NCBI GenBank assembly: GCA_949825045.1
Contig: OX463807.1
Span: forward strand, 10,131,501 to 10,195,500
Reading direction: 5' to 3'
DNA length: 64,000 nucleotides
Source: Argyresthia goedartella
Taxonomy: Eukaryota > Arthropoda > Insecta > Lepidoptera > Argyresthiidae
The position numbers and the translations under genes are program-made. This document shows positions 41,400 to 53,635 of the stretch, in pieces. The stretch's first letter is position 1. Every line of letters starts with the position of its first letter. The notes beneath the pieces were generated by a model. The model was not told where the DNA came from. It worked only from the letters and a program-made list of their open reading frames with translations, and searched no databases.

Positions 41400-43160
41400 C
41401 TAAATGCATATTTCTGTATTATTTTCAAAATAATAACGGAATATGATTGGCTATCCAAGAACGATATTTTAGAGACTGCTGAGGAGGATTATTTAATTTA
41501 CAAAAATAAAACAGTCAGAGATCTCACGGTTCGCATTGTGCCGCTTGAGAAATACTTCGATATCCTGACTGAAGTTCACAAAGCTGTAAGACATGGTGGT
41601 AGAGAAAAAAATATGTATAATATATTTAAAAGTTGTAGATTCCAGAAAAGCCATCGAATTATATGTGAAATTATGTTCAGTGTGTGAAATGAGACGGTCA
41701 TTGCCCAAGAAAAGGTATTGTCACAAAACCTATAATATTTAATGATTTTAACTCAAGAGGACAAGTAGATCTTGCAGTCAGCGCCGGACGGAGTACTGAC
41801 TGCAGGAAACTTTTTTCTGAAGCGCAGCCTAAGCCGGGCGAGAACGTGGTTGAACAGGGGGTGGCATCTGTCTTGTGCCTGTTTGGTCCTCTCAACTGAA
41901 CTAGAGACGGATCTCCGCACCCCGGTAGGGATAATTCCCGCCAGCTGCTACAGTTTATCGGTCAGTGTCGGTTTCAGGCAGCCCTTTATCAAACGGCATG
42001 TCTTGTTCAGCGCCACGTCGACCCAGAGTGCGCTGACCGTTCCCAGGCAGGGCAGGCATACTCGGCCACAGAGTAGCACAGCGCCAGAGCTGTGGTGCGC
42101 AGGGTGGTTGGCTTTGCTCCCAAGGATGTCGTGGTCAGGTTGATGGTACTCTAAAAGAAGGCTGATCCGGGGCAGTTTCCCCAGCGGACTAATAAACTAA
42201 TAGATAATAAATGTGGTTTTGGGAATAGAAATTGTTATAATACTTAGATGACAAAACTGCATGGTTCGTACCATCTCAGCGCACAGAAATTCGACGAGGG
42301 GCGTTGGATCAAGTCTATCACTCGCCGGCGAATTTCCTTAGCCCGAAACCAGCACATGTTGTGAAGTCACTTAAAAAAAAAGATATGGGGGAGTTTCTTG
42401 CCGTTTCTTCTTAACCCCGAGGCCCACCTTCAGAAACGGTGTAGTCTTTTTAATATAAAAAATTTACTTGTAGTTATAAGTAAGTATAATTTTGGCGTTG
42501 AATAAGATAATTTATTTATATATATTCAATAAAAAATTGAATCTGAATCTGAATCTGTTGAAATAAAAGTCTTTCATGCACTAGATGAGCAGATCTTTCT
42601 AGCTTTTGCAAACAAAACAACTGAGGCCCACACTTCTTAATTGTGTTCTAAGTTCGTACATGCCATTTGCAGCATCTCAATGGTAAAGTAGGCGTTTTTT
42701 TTTTGCAAAAGCGAACACGACATTTCAGTAGAAAGAGAACAAGCACCTAAAGGTAAAAAGCGTTTTGCAGAAAATATGATTAATCGAACGGCCAAAAAGC
42801 ATTCCATATTGGAGATAGGTAAGAGTGATTATTTAAATGTACCAAAACTGGACTGTAGACTTCTTGACACTTAGAAGTATAGCGGGAAAAGTTGTTGATA
42901 TGAAAAATGGCGTATTAAAAACTGGAGCCAATTCGTGAACCATTAAAATTTGTTTCCTGAAAGAGTTGCAAGTATCGGTGACAGATTATAATGAAGAGAT
43001 ATCTGAATCACCAATCACATTGCGTCAAGCAGTTACCCGTCAATCTATGTTTGGAGATGCTTTTCAGAAAAATTGCCTGCGAAACATCAATGATATACCA
43101 AACGATGTGCATGTTTCAAAAACAAATTACTGTGCGCTTCTAAATGTCATCATAGTTTGT
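41400..43160 (+). pseudogene. Integrase-type (KRBA2/Ginger-like) relic split by an insertion
   Basis: Left part 41,430-41,778: YDWLSKNDILETAEEDYLIY, IVPLEKYFDILTEVHKAVRH and GGREKNMYNIF form the H-H part of an HHCC integrase zinc-binding region, then VCEMRRSLPKK (after a shift) and IIFNDFNSRGQVDLA, the start of an integrase catalytic core with the first Asp. Right part 42,700-43,160: INRTAKKHS, YLNVPKLDCRLLD, KVVDMKNGVLKTG and SPITLRQAVTRQSMFGDAFQ, the C-terminal blocks of the same protein type. The GC-richer 41,779-42,557 between them is an insertion ending in a LINE-type 3' tail. Stops and shifts. Assignment is from memory of the family's motifs. Confidence 0.55.
41779..42557 (+). mobile_element. 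Insertion inside the integrase relic, LINE-type 3' end
   Basis: The 41,779-42,180 part is clearly more GC-rich than its surroundings. Then come GGGGGAGTTTCTTGCCGTTT, AGAAACGGTGTAGTC and a (GAATCT)n tail at 42,535-42,557, which I recognise as an RTE-like lepidopteran LINE 3' end. A short open frame (41,772-42,143) has no known domain. It may be a 5'-truncated LINE, or two neighbouring insertions. Confidence 0.55.
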
Positions 43161-43732
43161 CATGCGTTAACAAATGATATAAGTTTGTTTGCCTTATTTT
43201 ATTTATTTAATATTTATTAAATAAATATCCACAAAGTAATACGCTAAAAGTAAACATACTAATAGTTTTGTTTTGTTTAATACGTTTGATTTATGGTAAT
43301 AGTTTATAATTATAGCCGATAACTGTGACATTGAATTAAATTATTAAAACATGTCCATTGATTTAAAAACTGAAATGGTAGATTATAAGTTGTATACAGA
43401 GCAGTATGTACCAATAAAACCTTTAACATGTAAAAACGACTCTCTTTTCAGAGGTTTTGAACTTTATTACCAAGCCGTTAGGTTGAAAATCGCGGGCCAT
43501 TTTTTCATGGCCTCACTGACGAGGGGATAAGAAGACTTATCTTCTGACCGAAACTCCTAAAATGATCATTACTTCCCATGTTTTATTTACTAGTTGTAAT
43601 GTTTTGCTAACAGTTAGAATGTTTTTTAATAATTATTAATGGGAATAACAAAATTACCTTAGTAATTTCAATATCACAGCTCGATATAGTAATCAAAATT
43701 TTCACCCATAAAGAGTACCATTTCCTTCTTAC
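43161..43732. other. AT-rich DNA with a dispersed repeat
   Basis: 43,455-43,505 (TTTGAACTTTATTACCAAGC, AAAATCGCGGG) is a diverged copy of the repeat at 4,880-4,935. Otherwise unidentified. Confidence 0.4.
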
Positions 43733-43779
43733 CGAGCTAAATCCATGGTCACCCTATTTTTCAATATGCCGAGTAATAG

Positions 43780-44409
43780 CAGGGGGGTCTCACCGCACAG
43801 TACAGGTACGTTCGAACGGCCAACCCGACGGGCAGGAATTTAGTTATGTTGCCGCTCGCTTGGCTGGCAGTCGCGTCGCGCGCTAGCCGCTCCTCATAAG
43901 CTACTTTTCTATGATTTTTGCAACAACAATGACTTAAAGGAATTATGTCTAAAGGAATTATTCACAAATAAAATTCTATTTCTTTTTAATTGAATTCCTT
44001 TTTGTTTAACTAAAAATAAACACTTTAGACCCAGTATAAAAAAATAAATAAGTAAGGAGGTAGGTACCTACCTAGCCTTAGAAGTTACCAATAGCCTGCA
44101 TAAGTACTAAAAACATCTCTCTTAGATAGAGTGGACTAAAATTCACAAACACAAATAATCGCACGTAGGTAACCCTACCGTGATCAAGCGTGAATGGAGT
44201 TTACAGGACGACCTTATGATGTCAGAGTAAAAGAAGCTCTCAGGCATAGTGATGCGGCGCAATCTAGCCTGCACGGGCGGGCAACCGATTCTGTAGGTAC
44301 TTAGCGATTGTTGTAGGTAGCGCAGGTGCGAGCTAGATTGCGCTTCTATTTATTTAAGTGTATTTGAGGAGTAATCTTTCTGTACGTAGTACTATTAAGT
44401 ATTCTGTGG
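43780..44409. mobile_element. Unclassified 0.65-kb family, copy 2, with exact 6-bp duplication
   Basis: Starts CAGGGGGGTCTCACCGC and ends TAAGTATTCTGTGG, flanked by TAATAG at 43,774-43,779 and 44,410-44,415. The flanking repeat is uninterrupted at 27,281-27,412 (GGGTTATAAGCTGGC). Shares GCCGCTCGCTTGGCTGGCAG, GGAGGTAGGTACCTACCTAG and TCTTTCTGTACGTAGTACTA with copy 1. No ORF. Confidence 0.85.
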
Positions 44410-44415
44410 TAATAG

Positions 44416-45399
44416 GCTGGCAGATTGTCGAACGTTGGTCTTGAAACGATATGGCGGGTATAACATTAGATCAAGAAATACCGCCATCTCATGATATGCC
44501 GATACACATCGTGATATGCCGAATTTGACGATCGGCCGCCGACATATGCCAGGATCGAAAGAGAAACATTAACACAATACATTGTTATAAGGAGAACTCC
44601 TTGATACAAAGACTTATAGCCAAGATAAGCTGACTGAAGTCAACTGGCTTGTGTTTCAGCTTTCTACTTATATGATATAGTACTTACACCGCTTGTTTAT
44701 TTCTGCTAGATATATCTTTAAAAAGACGCAACGGTCCAATCCAGTCTTATTTATTCACTTAACGTCGCACGAGGCACGAGGTAAAATAAAAACCAACCGA
44801 AATCGGACAAAAGCGAGCTATTTCAAGTGTAATAGAAGAAAAGCCATCGCTTTTCCAGGGTATTTATATTAAGTATATTATAATTTTCCATTTTTTATTA
44901 GTTTTTGGAAAAAAGGGTAGAAGGGTTTTTTGTTTTCCTTTTAGCGTCTTTATTAGGAAGGTTATATGCGCAAACTCCGGATTTGCTTGGGTTTGGTCTC
45001 GGATCACTTGCCGTGTAGTAATCGTCGAGCTGGTTCCACCAATATTTCATTACGAGATGGCTTTCGTGGCCCCCAAACATATCAAGTTACCCCACGCCTG
45101 GCGGCCCACACTACATTTCCGTCCTCAGTTAATTTCCTACAGAAAAACAACATTGATATTAATACTGATGCCGTGGTCTGAACACAGACTAACTTTATGG
45201 AGCATTTGCGGATAACGTCACTCATATGAGATTTGATGGCGTTCTTCCATCTGTGTGATGACGTTACCTGGAATTAGTCACTGTAATTTAAATTCTTGGA
45301 AGACAGCCCAGGTTATTTCACCATGACTTATCAGCCTCAAAGGGCTTATCGACTTGTGTTGGAGTTCAGGGACCATTATTTCGAAGACCGTATAGAAAG
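44416..45399. other. Repeat remainder and unidentified DNA
   Basis: 44,416-44,550 continues the split repeat with several ATATGCCG / CATGATATG short palindromes. 44,898-45,080 (minus) is a 60-codon frame reading MFGGHESHLVMKYWWNQLDD and CAYNLPNKDAKRK; it looks protein-like but I do not recognise it, and a GTGGGCCGCCAGGCGTGGGG stretch lies just upstream. Probably a repeat-derived piece. Confidence 0.35.
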
Positions 45400-45806
45400 A
45401 AAACCGGTCAAGTGCGAGTCTAAATCGCGCACGAAGGGTTCCGTACCACCGTTCAATGGAAGCGATGGTGTGGAGTGAATAGTTTGGATTTTACACAGCA
45501 AAATATTGTTTACAAAGTTATTGGTGCGGTTACTTTCACACTCCATGTACGTAACCAGGTGCATCCATAAGTTTGTATGTGGTATTGAAAGAATTGTTGT
45601 ATGGGAGCCCCCTTAAATATTTCTTTCATCCTGTTTTTTAGTATTTGTTGTTATAGCGGCAACATAAATACATCATCTGTGAAAATTTCAACTGTCTAAC
45701 TATCACGGTTCGTGAGATACAGCCTGGTGACAGACGGACGGACGGACAGCGGAGTCTTAGTAATAGGGTCCCGTTTGGAACCCTTCGGGTACGGAACCCT
45801 AAAAAA
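45400..45806 (+). mobile_element. R1 repeat, short subfamily
   Basis: Full length: AAAACCGGTCAAGTGCGAG at the left; AGGGTTCCGTACC near the 5' end pairs with GGTACGGAACCCT at the 3' end; a short (GGAC)n at 45,733-45,750. Confidence 0.88.
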
Positions 45807-46859
45807 TGGGCCCGCATTTTTGTCGTTTGTTTTTAATGCGGTGATTGGCAGTGTTACGTATTTATTTATACCGGTTTCTGCTCGTAATGAATCGATCAAC
45901 AAAAACCAAACTCAACTGAAAACTAAGCTGATGCCTTAAAGTTCTGGCCGAACAAAAAACAGTCAGGCAGTATTTCAGCCTGCGACTAGGTTCATTCCGT
46001 GAAATATTTTAATATGTGAAACTGTAGTGGAAAACTGCTACTAAAATGAACGAATTGGTCAGTCGTTGCACTAACTATAGACAAAACGGCAACACCTGAG
46101 AATTGCGATGGTGTGCGTACACAGGGCCGGCTAATGGGCTATTTGACAAGAGTAGACACACAGAGGAAACACGTCTCACACTTAGTCTAAGTCGGATCTA
46201 TTCGGATGGAAGCACTCCCACAGACGTATTTTTCATGTCTAGCGTTTTGGATTATACCTACCTACCTAATCATGTTTTTGAAGAAATGAAATAAAAGACG
46301 TTATCATTTTCTAGATCCTTATATTACCGTTTTTATATCACCACCGTATTTACACCGTTTCAAGTAGGCGGAATAAATAAATAAATACAAGCGTCAACAT
46401 TATTACCGTACGAAGTTGAAGCAAAACCAGTAGCGTAAGCCTAAAGAAACCTAATACCTTTTCCAGCCGACTTTTCTCTATACACACACACACACCTGTA
46501 GATTTAAGTCACACTCAACAAGCAAAGACGGAAATAAAGCTTCTTACACTGGGGGTTGGCGTAGAGAAACGAACACATTGTTCACTGACACGAAATCTGA
46601 CTAGCCAGAGTTATAAAGTAAAGTTTGGTGGAGCAATCTTTTAAAAGTGTCAAAAGTTTACGAATTAAAGTGGAGACAATCTTAGGGGTGGCATTTGACA
46701 TCTGTGAATAGTAGGGACAGAGCTATCTGGCATTCTCCTTCTCCTTGTTTCGCTTGCTAGTGCCTTTTTGCGCTACGACGTGACAGCTATTTGCACATGC
46801 GCAGTAGAAGTCCCCGCCACCACTCAAGCCCGTTAGTGGCGGCCATTTCTTAATCTGGC
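45807..46859. other. Unidentified DNA
   Basis: A small (CA)n at about 46,479-46,494. No gene or element end recognised. Confidence 0.45.
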
Positions 46860-47172
46860 CGACGATTTCAGGAAATGGTCAGATAGGGTTGAATTTGATG
46901 AAACATACCCCTTAAAAAGCATTTTCATTCAGTACTACCTAATGTTTTTTGCGATATACATGTCGAACTAACACCAGTATTTTTCCCTAACCCCTCGAGC
47001 ACACGTGGGTACTGTAGTACCCAAAAACCCGTTAAATTTTATTACCATAACATAAGGTTCAAAATCGCGACCCATCAAAAAGAAAACGAGGGGCTAAAAG
47101 AGTTCTTCATTCAATGAAAGTTCTGATTCAACCATGGTTGGCGATTTCATGATATGGTCTGTTCTGCGATAT
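46860..47172. mobile_element. Diverged foldback element, arm type C without the core
   Basis: TTCAGGAAATGGTCAGATAG, AAAAGCATTTTCATTCAGTA, TTCATTCAATGAAAGTTCTG and ACCATGGTTGGCGATTTCAT match 38,692-38,981. The centre is replaced by GTGGGTACTGTAGTACCC and the TTATTACCATAACATAAGG repeat, also found at 4,880, 43,455 and 51,115. Confidence 0.6.
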
Positions 47173-47429
47173 GGTTATGAAAGCTACACACCGAGTAGTC
47201 ATCTTGCCAGTGAGATGAGCGTATTTAGTACCACTTTCTTTAGACTAGATATATTGAGCGCGCATGTATTTAAAATAAGTCCGCAATTTTACTAATTTCT
47301 TGTTTAGGTTATTTTTTTATTTCCTCGTACAATTCACAGTAAAACATTGTATGATACACGAGCGTACGATGATTTGCGGCTAGTATCGACATGCAATTAT
47401 GATGATCAAATGATCCCGACCAGCATCTG

Positions 47430-49720
47430 TAGCCGTGTTAAATACATCTATTACCGACCACCTAACAGTTACGCTTAATATACATAGACTTCCCGCTTTA
47501 GATAAAACTCCTAAAAGAAAAACTATCACAGACTTCGGAAAAGCTACTGCGGACTTTGGCAATGCTGACCTAAGTGAAGTGTGGCGTTCATCCAACCCGA
47601 ACAAAGCTGCAGAAAAGCTGGTTGAGACTATATCTGAAATATTAGCTGAGAACTCAAGAATGATCACGATTCCAAACAGAAAAAGAGTTAAGCCGTGGAT
47701 GACTCCTGGTTTGTTACGATGCATTAGGTATAGAGATAACATGAATAAATCAGTAAAAAATAATCCTCACAACATTATATTAAAAACCACTTATAAAAGT
47801 TATAGAAACTTCTGTAATAACCTATTACACCAACTAAAATGCAAGTACAACCGGTCAGAACTAGAAATCTCTCGCAAACATTGTAAAGCACTATGGAAAC
47901 CAATCAAAATAATTGCTGAAATTCCTAACAAAAAGACAGAAGACCCAACCCTACTTTCTATTAAAGCCTCTTACACTTAATTTGTACAAAATGACTATTT
48001 CGCGAATGTTGGCAAGACACTTGCTGAAAAGCTCGTTTCCAATAGGCAGTCGTCACACTGGCTCATATCAAAATTTCCTAAAGCTGTTCATTCTTTCGGT
48101 CTTATTGACGTAGACCCAGCTGAAGTCAACTCATTAATAATGAACCTAAAGGAAGATAGCGCGGTGGGCTGGGACGGTATATCAACAAAGTTCATAAAAC
48201 TGTCTTGACATGCTTTGGTCCCGGTCTTCTCTGATTTATGTAACATTTGTTTTTCCGAGGGTGTCTTCCCCAAGGTCTTTAAACGATCCATCATACACCC
48301 AATCCACAAGGGTGGGGACAGAAAAGATGTCAATAATTATCAACCCTTTTCAGTCTTGACAATTCTGTCAAAGATACTAGAAAAGCTAACGAACAATAGA
48401 CTGAAACGCTACATAGACGACAACAATCTCCTATCATATTGCCAGTTTGGATTCAGGAATGCAAGGTCAACAGAAGACGCTGTTGCTGCACTTACTGACA
48501 AGGTCGTTAGTAGTCTAGACAAACGTCGAAAACGTTTGGGAATATTACTAGACTTAGCCAAGGCGTTTGACTCAGTTTCAGTCCCCATCCTCCTGGATAA
48601 GCTCGAAAATTTCGCTATTAGAGGGATCGCACATGATCTTTTTAAGGACTACCTATAAGAGAGACAACAGCGAGTCAAGATAGGCCCTCACTATAGTAGT
48701 GACAGCTATGTCACATACGGAGTACCGCAGGGAAGTGTTCTTGGCCCAACGTTGTTCCTTATTTACATCAACGACCTGTACGATCTCTCTCTGAAGGATT
48801 GTAATATTTACACATACGCGGATGATACGGCGCTTATATTTAATAGTAAGACTTGGAATGATGCCATTATCTCTGCAGAGCAGGGACTTCGCTGTGTTTC
48901 AGAATGGCTAGAAAATAATTTGCTCACTCTGAATGTTACAAAAACAAAAAAGTATGTTCTTCTCTATACTAATAACAAATCTTCCACCCCCCCCCCCCCC
49001 CACGTCGGAATAACTCCCACTCTTGCTCTGACCCGACCAGCGCCACATGCTATTGTGAGAAAATTGAGAGGGTCGATAAAATAAAATATCTTGGTGTGGT
49101 GATAGACCAACAACTAAACTGGCTTCCCCAGATTGACTCAGTCATTTCACGCCTCCGGATATTCTTAGAGCGACATACATTGCACTGGTTCAGTCTATAC
49201 TATGTTACTGTGTAACTGTCTGGGGTGGTGCTTGTAAGACGAAAATGTTATCACTTGAAAGAAGCCAGAGATCACTCCTGAAGGGGATGTTCTTCAAGCC
49301 CTACAGATTTCCCACAGCGGATCTCTTTTGCCTTGCCAATGTACTGAGTGTAAGACAACTCTATACACTCCATCGGTTTTCAGAAGACACCGCAGTGTCA
49401 ATCCAAGCAATAATCACAAAAGAAGACATTGAAGACATGACATGATATTCAAAACACCTTGCAATACGCTTTGAAACAGTATTCGCAAGAAAACAATTTA
49501 CCATTCAATCAACACTTTTGTATAATAAGGTAAACAAAATCTGTAGTATAAATCCGATGCTCGCGTTTGAGTGCAAGTCGTTAGTTTCAAAATGGCTCAA
49601 AACTTTAGATTATGTACACACGGAAAAATTACTAGTTATTGTTAGGAAAGAACATTATTATAATATGTGCAGAGATAGTAAAAATATTAATAAATACATG
49701 AACTTACGCAGATAAGACAC
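47430..49720 (+). pseudogene. 5'-truncated LINE ORF2 with three point stops
   Basis: It begins in the last part of an APE endonuclease (ITDHLTVTLNI). In one frame from 47,435 to about 49,060 it reads RVKPWMTPGLLRCIRYRDN, the RT blocks HKGGDRKDVNNYQPFSVLT, CQFGFRNARSTEDAV, LLDLAKAFDSVSVPI and YGVPQGSVLGPTLFLIYIND, and YADD (48,815-48,826). In-frame stops are at 47,978, 48,206 and 48,656; the frame shifts near 49,020-49,070, just after a C-run. After it come KIKYLGVVIDQQLNW, CVTVWGGACKTKMLSLERSQ and QSTLLYNKVNKICSIN to 49,715. Motif order fits the CR1/Jockey supergroup. It would have encoded nuclease and polymerase of a retrotransposon. Confidence 0.85.
48986..49003 (+). repeat. C homopolymer within the LINE
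   Basis: A run of about 14 C inside the RT-thumb region, close to the point where the reading frame is lost. Probably slippage-prone. Confidence 0.7.
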
Positions 49721-50402
49721 ATCCCCTCGTCCCATACACATGTACACACACTACACACTACATCTCCCACAGACACTCATAACACTCACATCTTCTCTCC
49801 ACACTCACTATAGGTATACACTCTATAATAATCATAACAAACCCAATTTAATATTTACCAAAAATAATTCGCTTGTAATAATATTTGTTTTTAAGAATAT
49901 TTTTGCATACAATTGATATTAACTGAAATTGTAATACTTTAATATATTATTCTATTTAATTAATTTAAAAATACGCTATGTCTACTTGTATCGTTCATTA
50001 AATTAAAGTGTTTAACAATTGGGAATTGCGGGGTTCTTGTAATACATATTTTATTAATCTAGTACAAGGCCACATCGCCTGATCTGTAGCTGATTTAATT
50101 TATTGAATAAATGATTTTGTATTTTATTTTGCAATTCGCTCGCTAATGTATAAAAATGTCACTGGTCGGAAACCACCTTCTTTCCCCACTAGTAGCTCAT
50201 ATAGCTATTAATGCAATGAGGTAAAGCAAATTTTTAACTTTGACTTATTTTTTTAAACTAGCTGGTAAACGTTCTTTCAGAGAAGGACAATATTAATAAT
50301 TCGTATGTCTTCGGCAATAATCGAAGATTACTCCAAAGACCGACCGAACATATATTTAACTTCAGTTGTCAATGTTTGTTTACACAAACATAGCTTTACA
50401 GC
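49721..50402. other. LINE 3' region and unidentified DNA
   Basis: 49,720-49,800 is CACAC/CTCACA-rich and may be the 3' untranslated end of the LINE. The rest is AT-rich with no recognised content. Confidence 0.35.
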
Positions 50403-50561
50403 TTACGGCTTATTGGTGACGGTGGCTGGTGGCGTTAATTTGAGACAACCCGGGGTCGTGTCGGTACAGCGAGACTTGGAGATTGTACCTCACTCTCTGT
50501 CCCGACCCGGTTCTCTCAAATTAATGCCACATACTGCCATCGTCACCTATAAGCCGTATAA
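50403..50561. mobile_element. Foldback MITE, ~159 bp
   Basis: The left arm TTACGGCTTATTGGTGACGG, GGCGTTAATTTGAGA, ACCCGG pairs with the right arm CCGGTTCTCTCAAATTAATG, CGTCACCTATAAGCCGTA. Arms are about 60 bases with several mismatches. An 89-codon frame (50,305-50,574) spans the palindrome and is therefore not considered coding. Confidence 0.7.
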
Positions 50562-53500
50562 CAAAGCCATGTGAAGTACCAGCCGCCTTATTTATACATT
50601 TTTTTAATATATTTAAAACATTCAAAAATTTATATACGTATAGGCACATACATTGCTTCTGGCCCCACACTAGGATACCTTGTGTCGGAGGAGCCAGAAA
50701 AAGTGACGTCACATACATATAAACATCCAAGACCATCCGTTGTCTTATCCGTCATTACGAGGTAATAGAAACGGCAATTCGTAAATGTGTACTGATGTCG
50801 ATGTACTCTTAGTTATTGACTAAAGTTTGTATGCTGTGTTGTTCGTTAGTAGAAAGGATCCCATTCGCGTAAAAACTCCTCCCATACGAACGACGACCGA
50901 TTATACAAAATCCCGCTGACTCGCACAAGTACACCTCTCTTACGACCGCGCCTGCCGGAAGCCCGTACTATTTTTTGGTACTGGTAATACTGACTGGAAA
51001 AAGAGGTATAATCTACCTTCTCTTTAGTGTACCAAACCTGATTGGTCAGGATCAGGAGCAAAATTTCAAAGGACAAGGACACCCTCATTACAAGTGATTT
51101 TTCATAGAGTTTCCACTCTATTACCACGGCATAAGGTTGAAATTCGAGATGCATTTTTTTAAATTTTCTTGCCATGACATCCCGGCTTTTTATCGCCATA
51201 TCAGTTGGACTCTGAACTGCAACAGAAAGAGTTAAGTATTGCTCTAGCCTCTATGTATACTAATTCCATTTTAAACAGATGGTCCGTTGTCCTCGAACGT
51301 GGAAGATGTCAAAGGAGAGTATTGTATAAGGATCAAGAAATTAATTGATTTCAATAAAATTCGTCCATTAACCTGTTGATAACTCTGTCATACTGTTATT
51401 TAGCGATGCGATAAGGCCAAACAGAGCGAGGCACATACATTTATTTCTCCTTCAGCTTTCGTCGCTAAATAAGAAAATATCCAAGAAACATTAATTTGCA
51501 ATTATCAATGTCGGATCCAGAACTCCGTTCATAATCGCCAAAGGTGCCTTTTGTGACGCTTTGCTGAATAACCGAATAGTTTGTATCAGTATTAACAGAG
51601 AACTTATGCCCATAATATACATGCCAATATTGCAATTAACGTAAGTACCTATAACCATTGACATACTTCTATACCCGTAGCGCAAACGCGTATTTCCGTT
51701 GTATACAAGGCCATTACGCTCCCATAGCGTGTATATACTGCTCGTGTATATTTCGGAATTGTGATACTCACATCTGCAACTACAAAATATACAATAATTT
51801 TGCGAACTACTCGTGTATAGTTTGTAATGAATACGTACGAAAGCTTAGTTCCAAACTATACAGTGTCACTTACGCACGCTATCAAAGGTATTATTTAATA
51901 GCACATCAAAAATACTGATTTGCACAGCAAAAAAGGTTAAATAAAAATACTTTTAATATTTTATGTGTCCTTAACATACAAACGTATTACGTATTTTTTT
52001 GTTGTTCTTACCCCTGCGTAATGAATGACCTTGTATATTACGGAAACACGCAGCGCAAACTACCGGTAATAAAAAGGTATGAAAACTGTTTACGTGGTTA
52101 TCCGGGTCCATGGTGTATACTGATGTGATGACTGCTATTCTCGATACGTTTTATCGTGTCAGCAGTCATTACCGTTAAATTTGAATCAGACATTACTCGA
52201 ATACTGTTACGACCGTACGAAGCGATGCGCGCGATAAAATACACTTTCCAATATCGGTCTAAGTCCAACTTTAAATCAATTCGGTGGTCTTGGCATAAAA
52301 GTTGAGATAGCTAGGGCATAATTCCAATCAAATGTCATTATTTTATAAGTACCAACCTTTTGGGGTCCTCTTGTGTTATAATTATGCCCTGTTCATAATT
52401 TCGTATTAATCATAATGTCTCCAGCAGGGATGACATCATAAATCATGTACAATAACTAATGAGCATTGTACTTTAGGCATTCCGTCTATATCAGAATTGC
52501 GGAACAGAATTACTGTAATGTACAAGGTATGTTCTAGAATCTACTGTATGTCACAGAAAGTTGTGTGTAACATCATCAGCTTGTCTTTGGGAAACCACTG
52601 TTGAGGGTAGTAATACGCCATTGAACTTGGCAACAACTTTTCAAAACAGTATTATGAAATTATTTTTCTCAAAGTACTTTATTAAGTATTTGCTCTAAAT
52701 CAAAATAGTTTACAAGCTAATGGATTCTCAACAACTTTAGAAACTTCTAGTATATTTGCACTTTACATTTTAGAACGCTCAATTAGACTTTAATTTAACA
52801 TTATAACAATTTAACAATATTTAAGACTTAACATACTGTTACAGTCTAAAATATTCATGAGCTTTTGGAACTAATTACGCGTTTGAGTCTTCTCATAAAT
52901 GTATTATTTATATAATATTGATACTCCCAACTCATTCCATGCATTTTCACTTTTACATATGCTTATGTTAAAGCCCTTTCAACGCCTTTTCTCGTTAGAG
53001 GTGGCAGAGGCACTATTGCTCCTACTGCTACTATTGGCCAGTTCAGTACAAAACAAGTAATAAGTACAAGAAAAAATGCATTGCTAATTCAACCTAATTA
53101 TTTCAAATGTTCTGCTGAATTTAGCATTAAATTATGCATTAGGTGCTTTATCCTCGTTAAATGGGTTGAATTGATTTTTTACATGAGTTTATTTGGGAAT
53201 TCCCTTTCTGCTCTCGAAATGGGTGCTTTTGAAATAATTATGCACGATATAACTTTGTTTATGAACAAATTGAATTAGCTGGCACGAGCCGAGAGAGATT
53301 ATTCAGAAATCTGTTTTATTATGTATGCTATTAAAAAATCACTCTGAATATAGTCAGGACTCAATTTCGGATTGATAGCTGAATCATACAGGTACAGCGG
53401 TCAGGTCACATCATCAAACAACGTAGCGTCATCGAGCCTGTGTTACCAGTAGTTTGAACAAAAATACCCTACAGTAAAACAAACAAAGAAATGACTGACA

Positions 53501-53635
53501 CTTGACAAAATTACCAAGGCTTCAAAACTTACCATAGATTTTCAAACTCATTAGTTTTGACTGCGGAATCGGTGACTCTCATGTTTCTTTACATTATTGT
53601 AATACTATTTTGTCTCGTGCCTAATATTTAAAGGG
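50562..53635. other. Largely unidentified DNA
   Basis: 51,115-51,160 holds the CTATTACCACGGCATAAGG repeat. 51,658-51,918 is an 86-codon frame rich in Cys and Tyr (CIYCSCIFRNC) without a recognised fold. About 52,955-53,035 contains CAACGCCTTTTCTCGTTAGA then GGTGGCAGAGGCACTATTG, a diverged piece of the tail repeat at 63,190-63,310. No host exon could be supported. Confidence 0.35.

Noticed and set aside
45376..45564. Small minus-strand ORF (MECESNRTNNFVNN..) recurring at 40,788, 45,376 and 60,499
   Set aside because: It is shared only because all three lie in R1 copies; it does not persist in the minus-oriented copy at 18,776 and has no recognised domain.
50305..50574. 89-codon ORF
   Set aside because: More than half of it is the palindromic MITE at 50,403-50,561.
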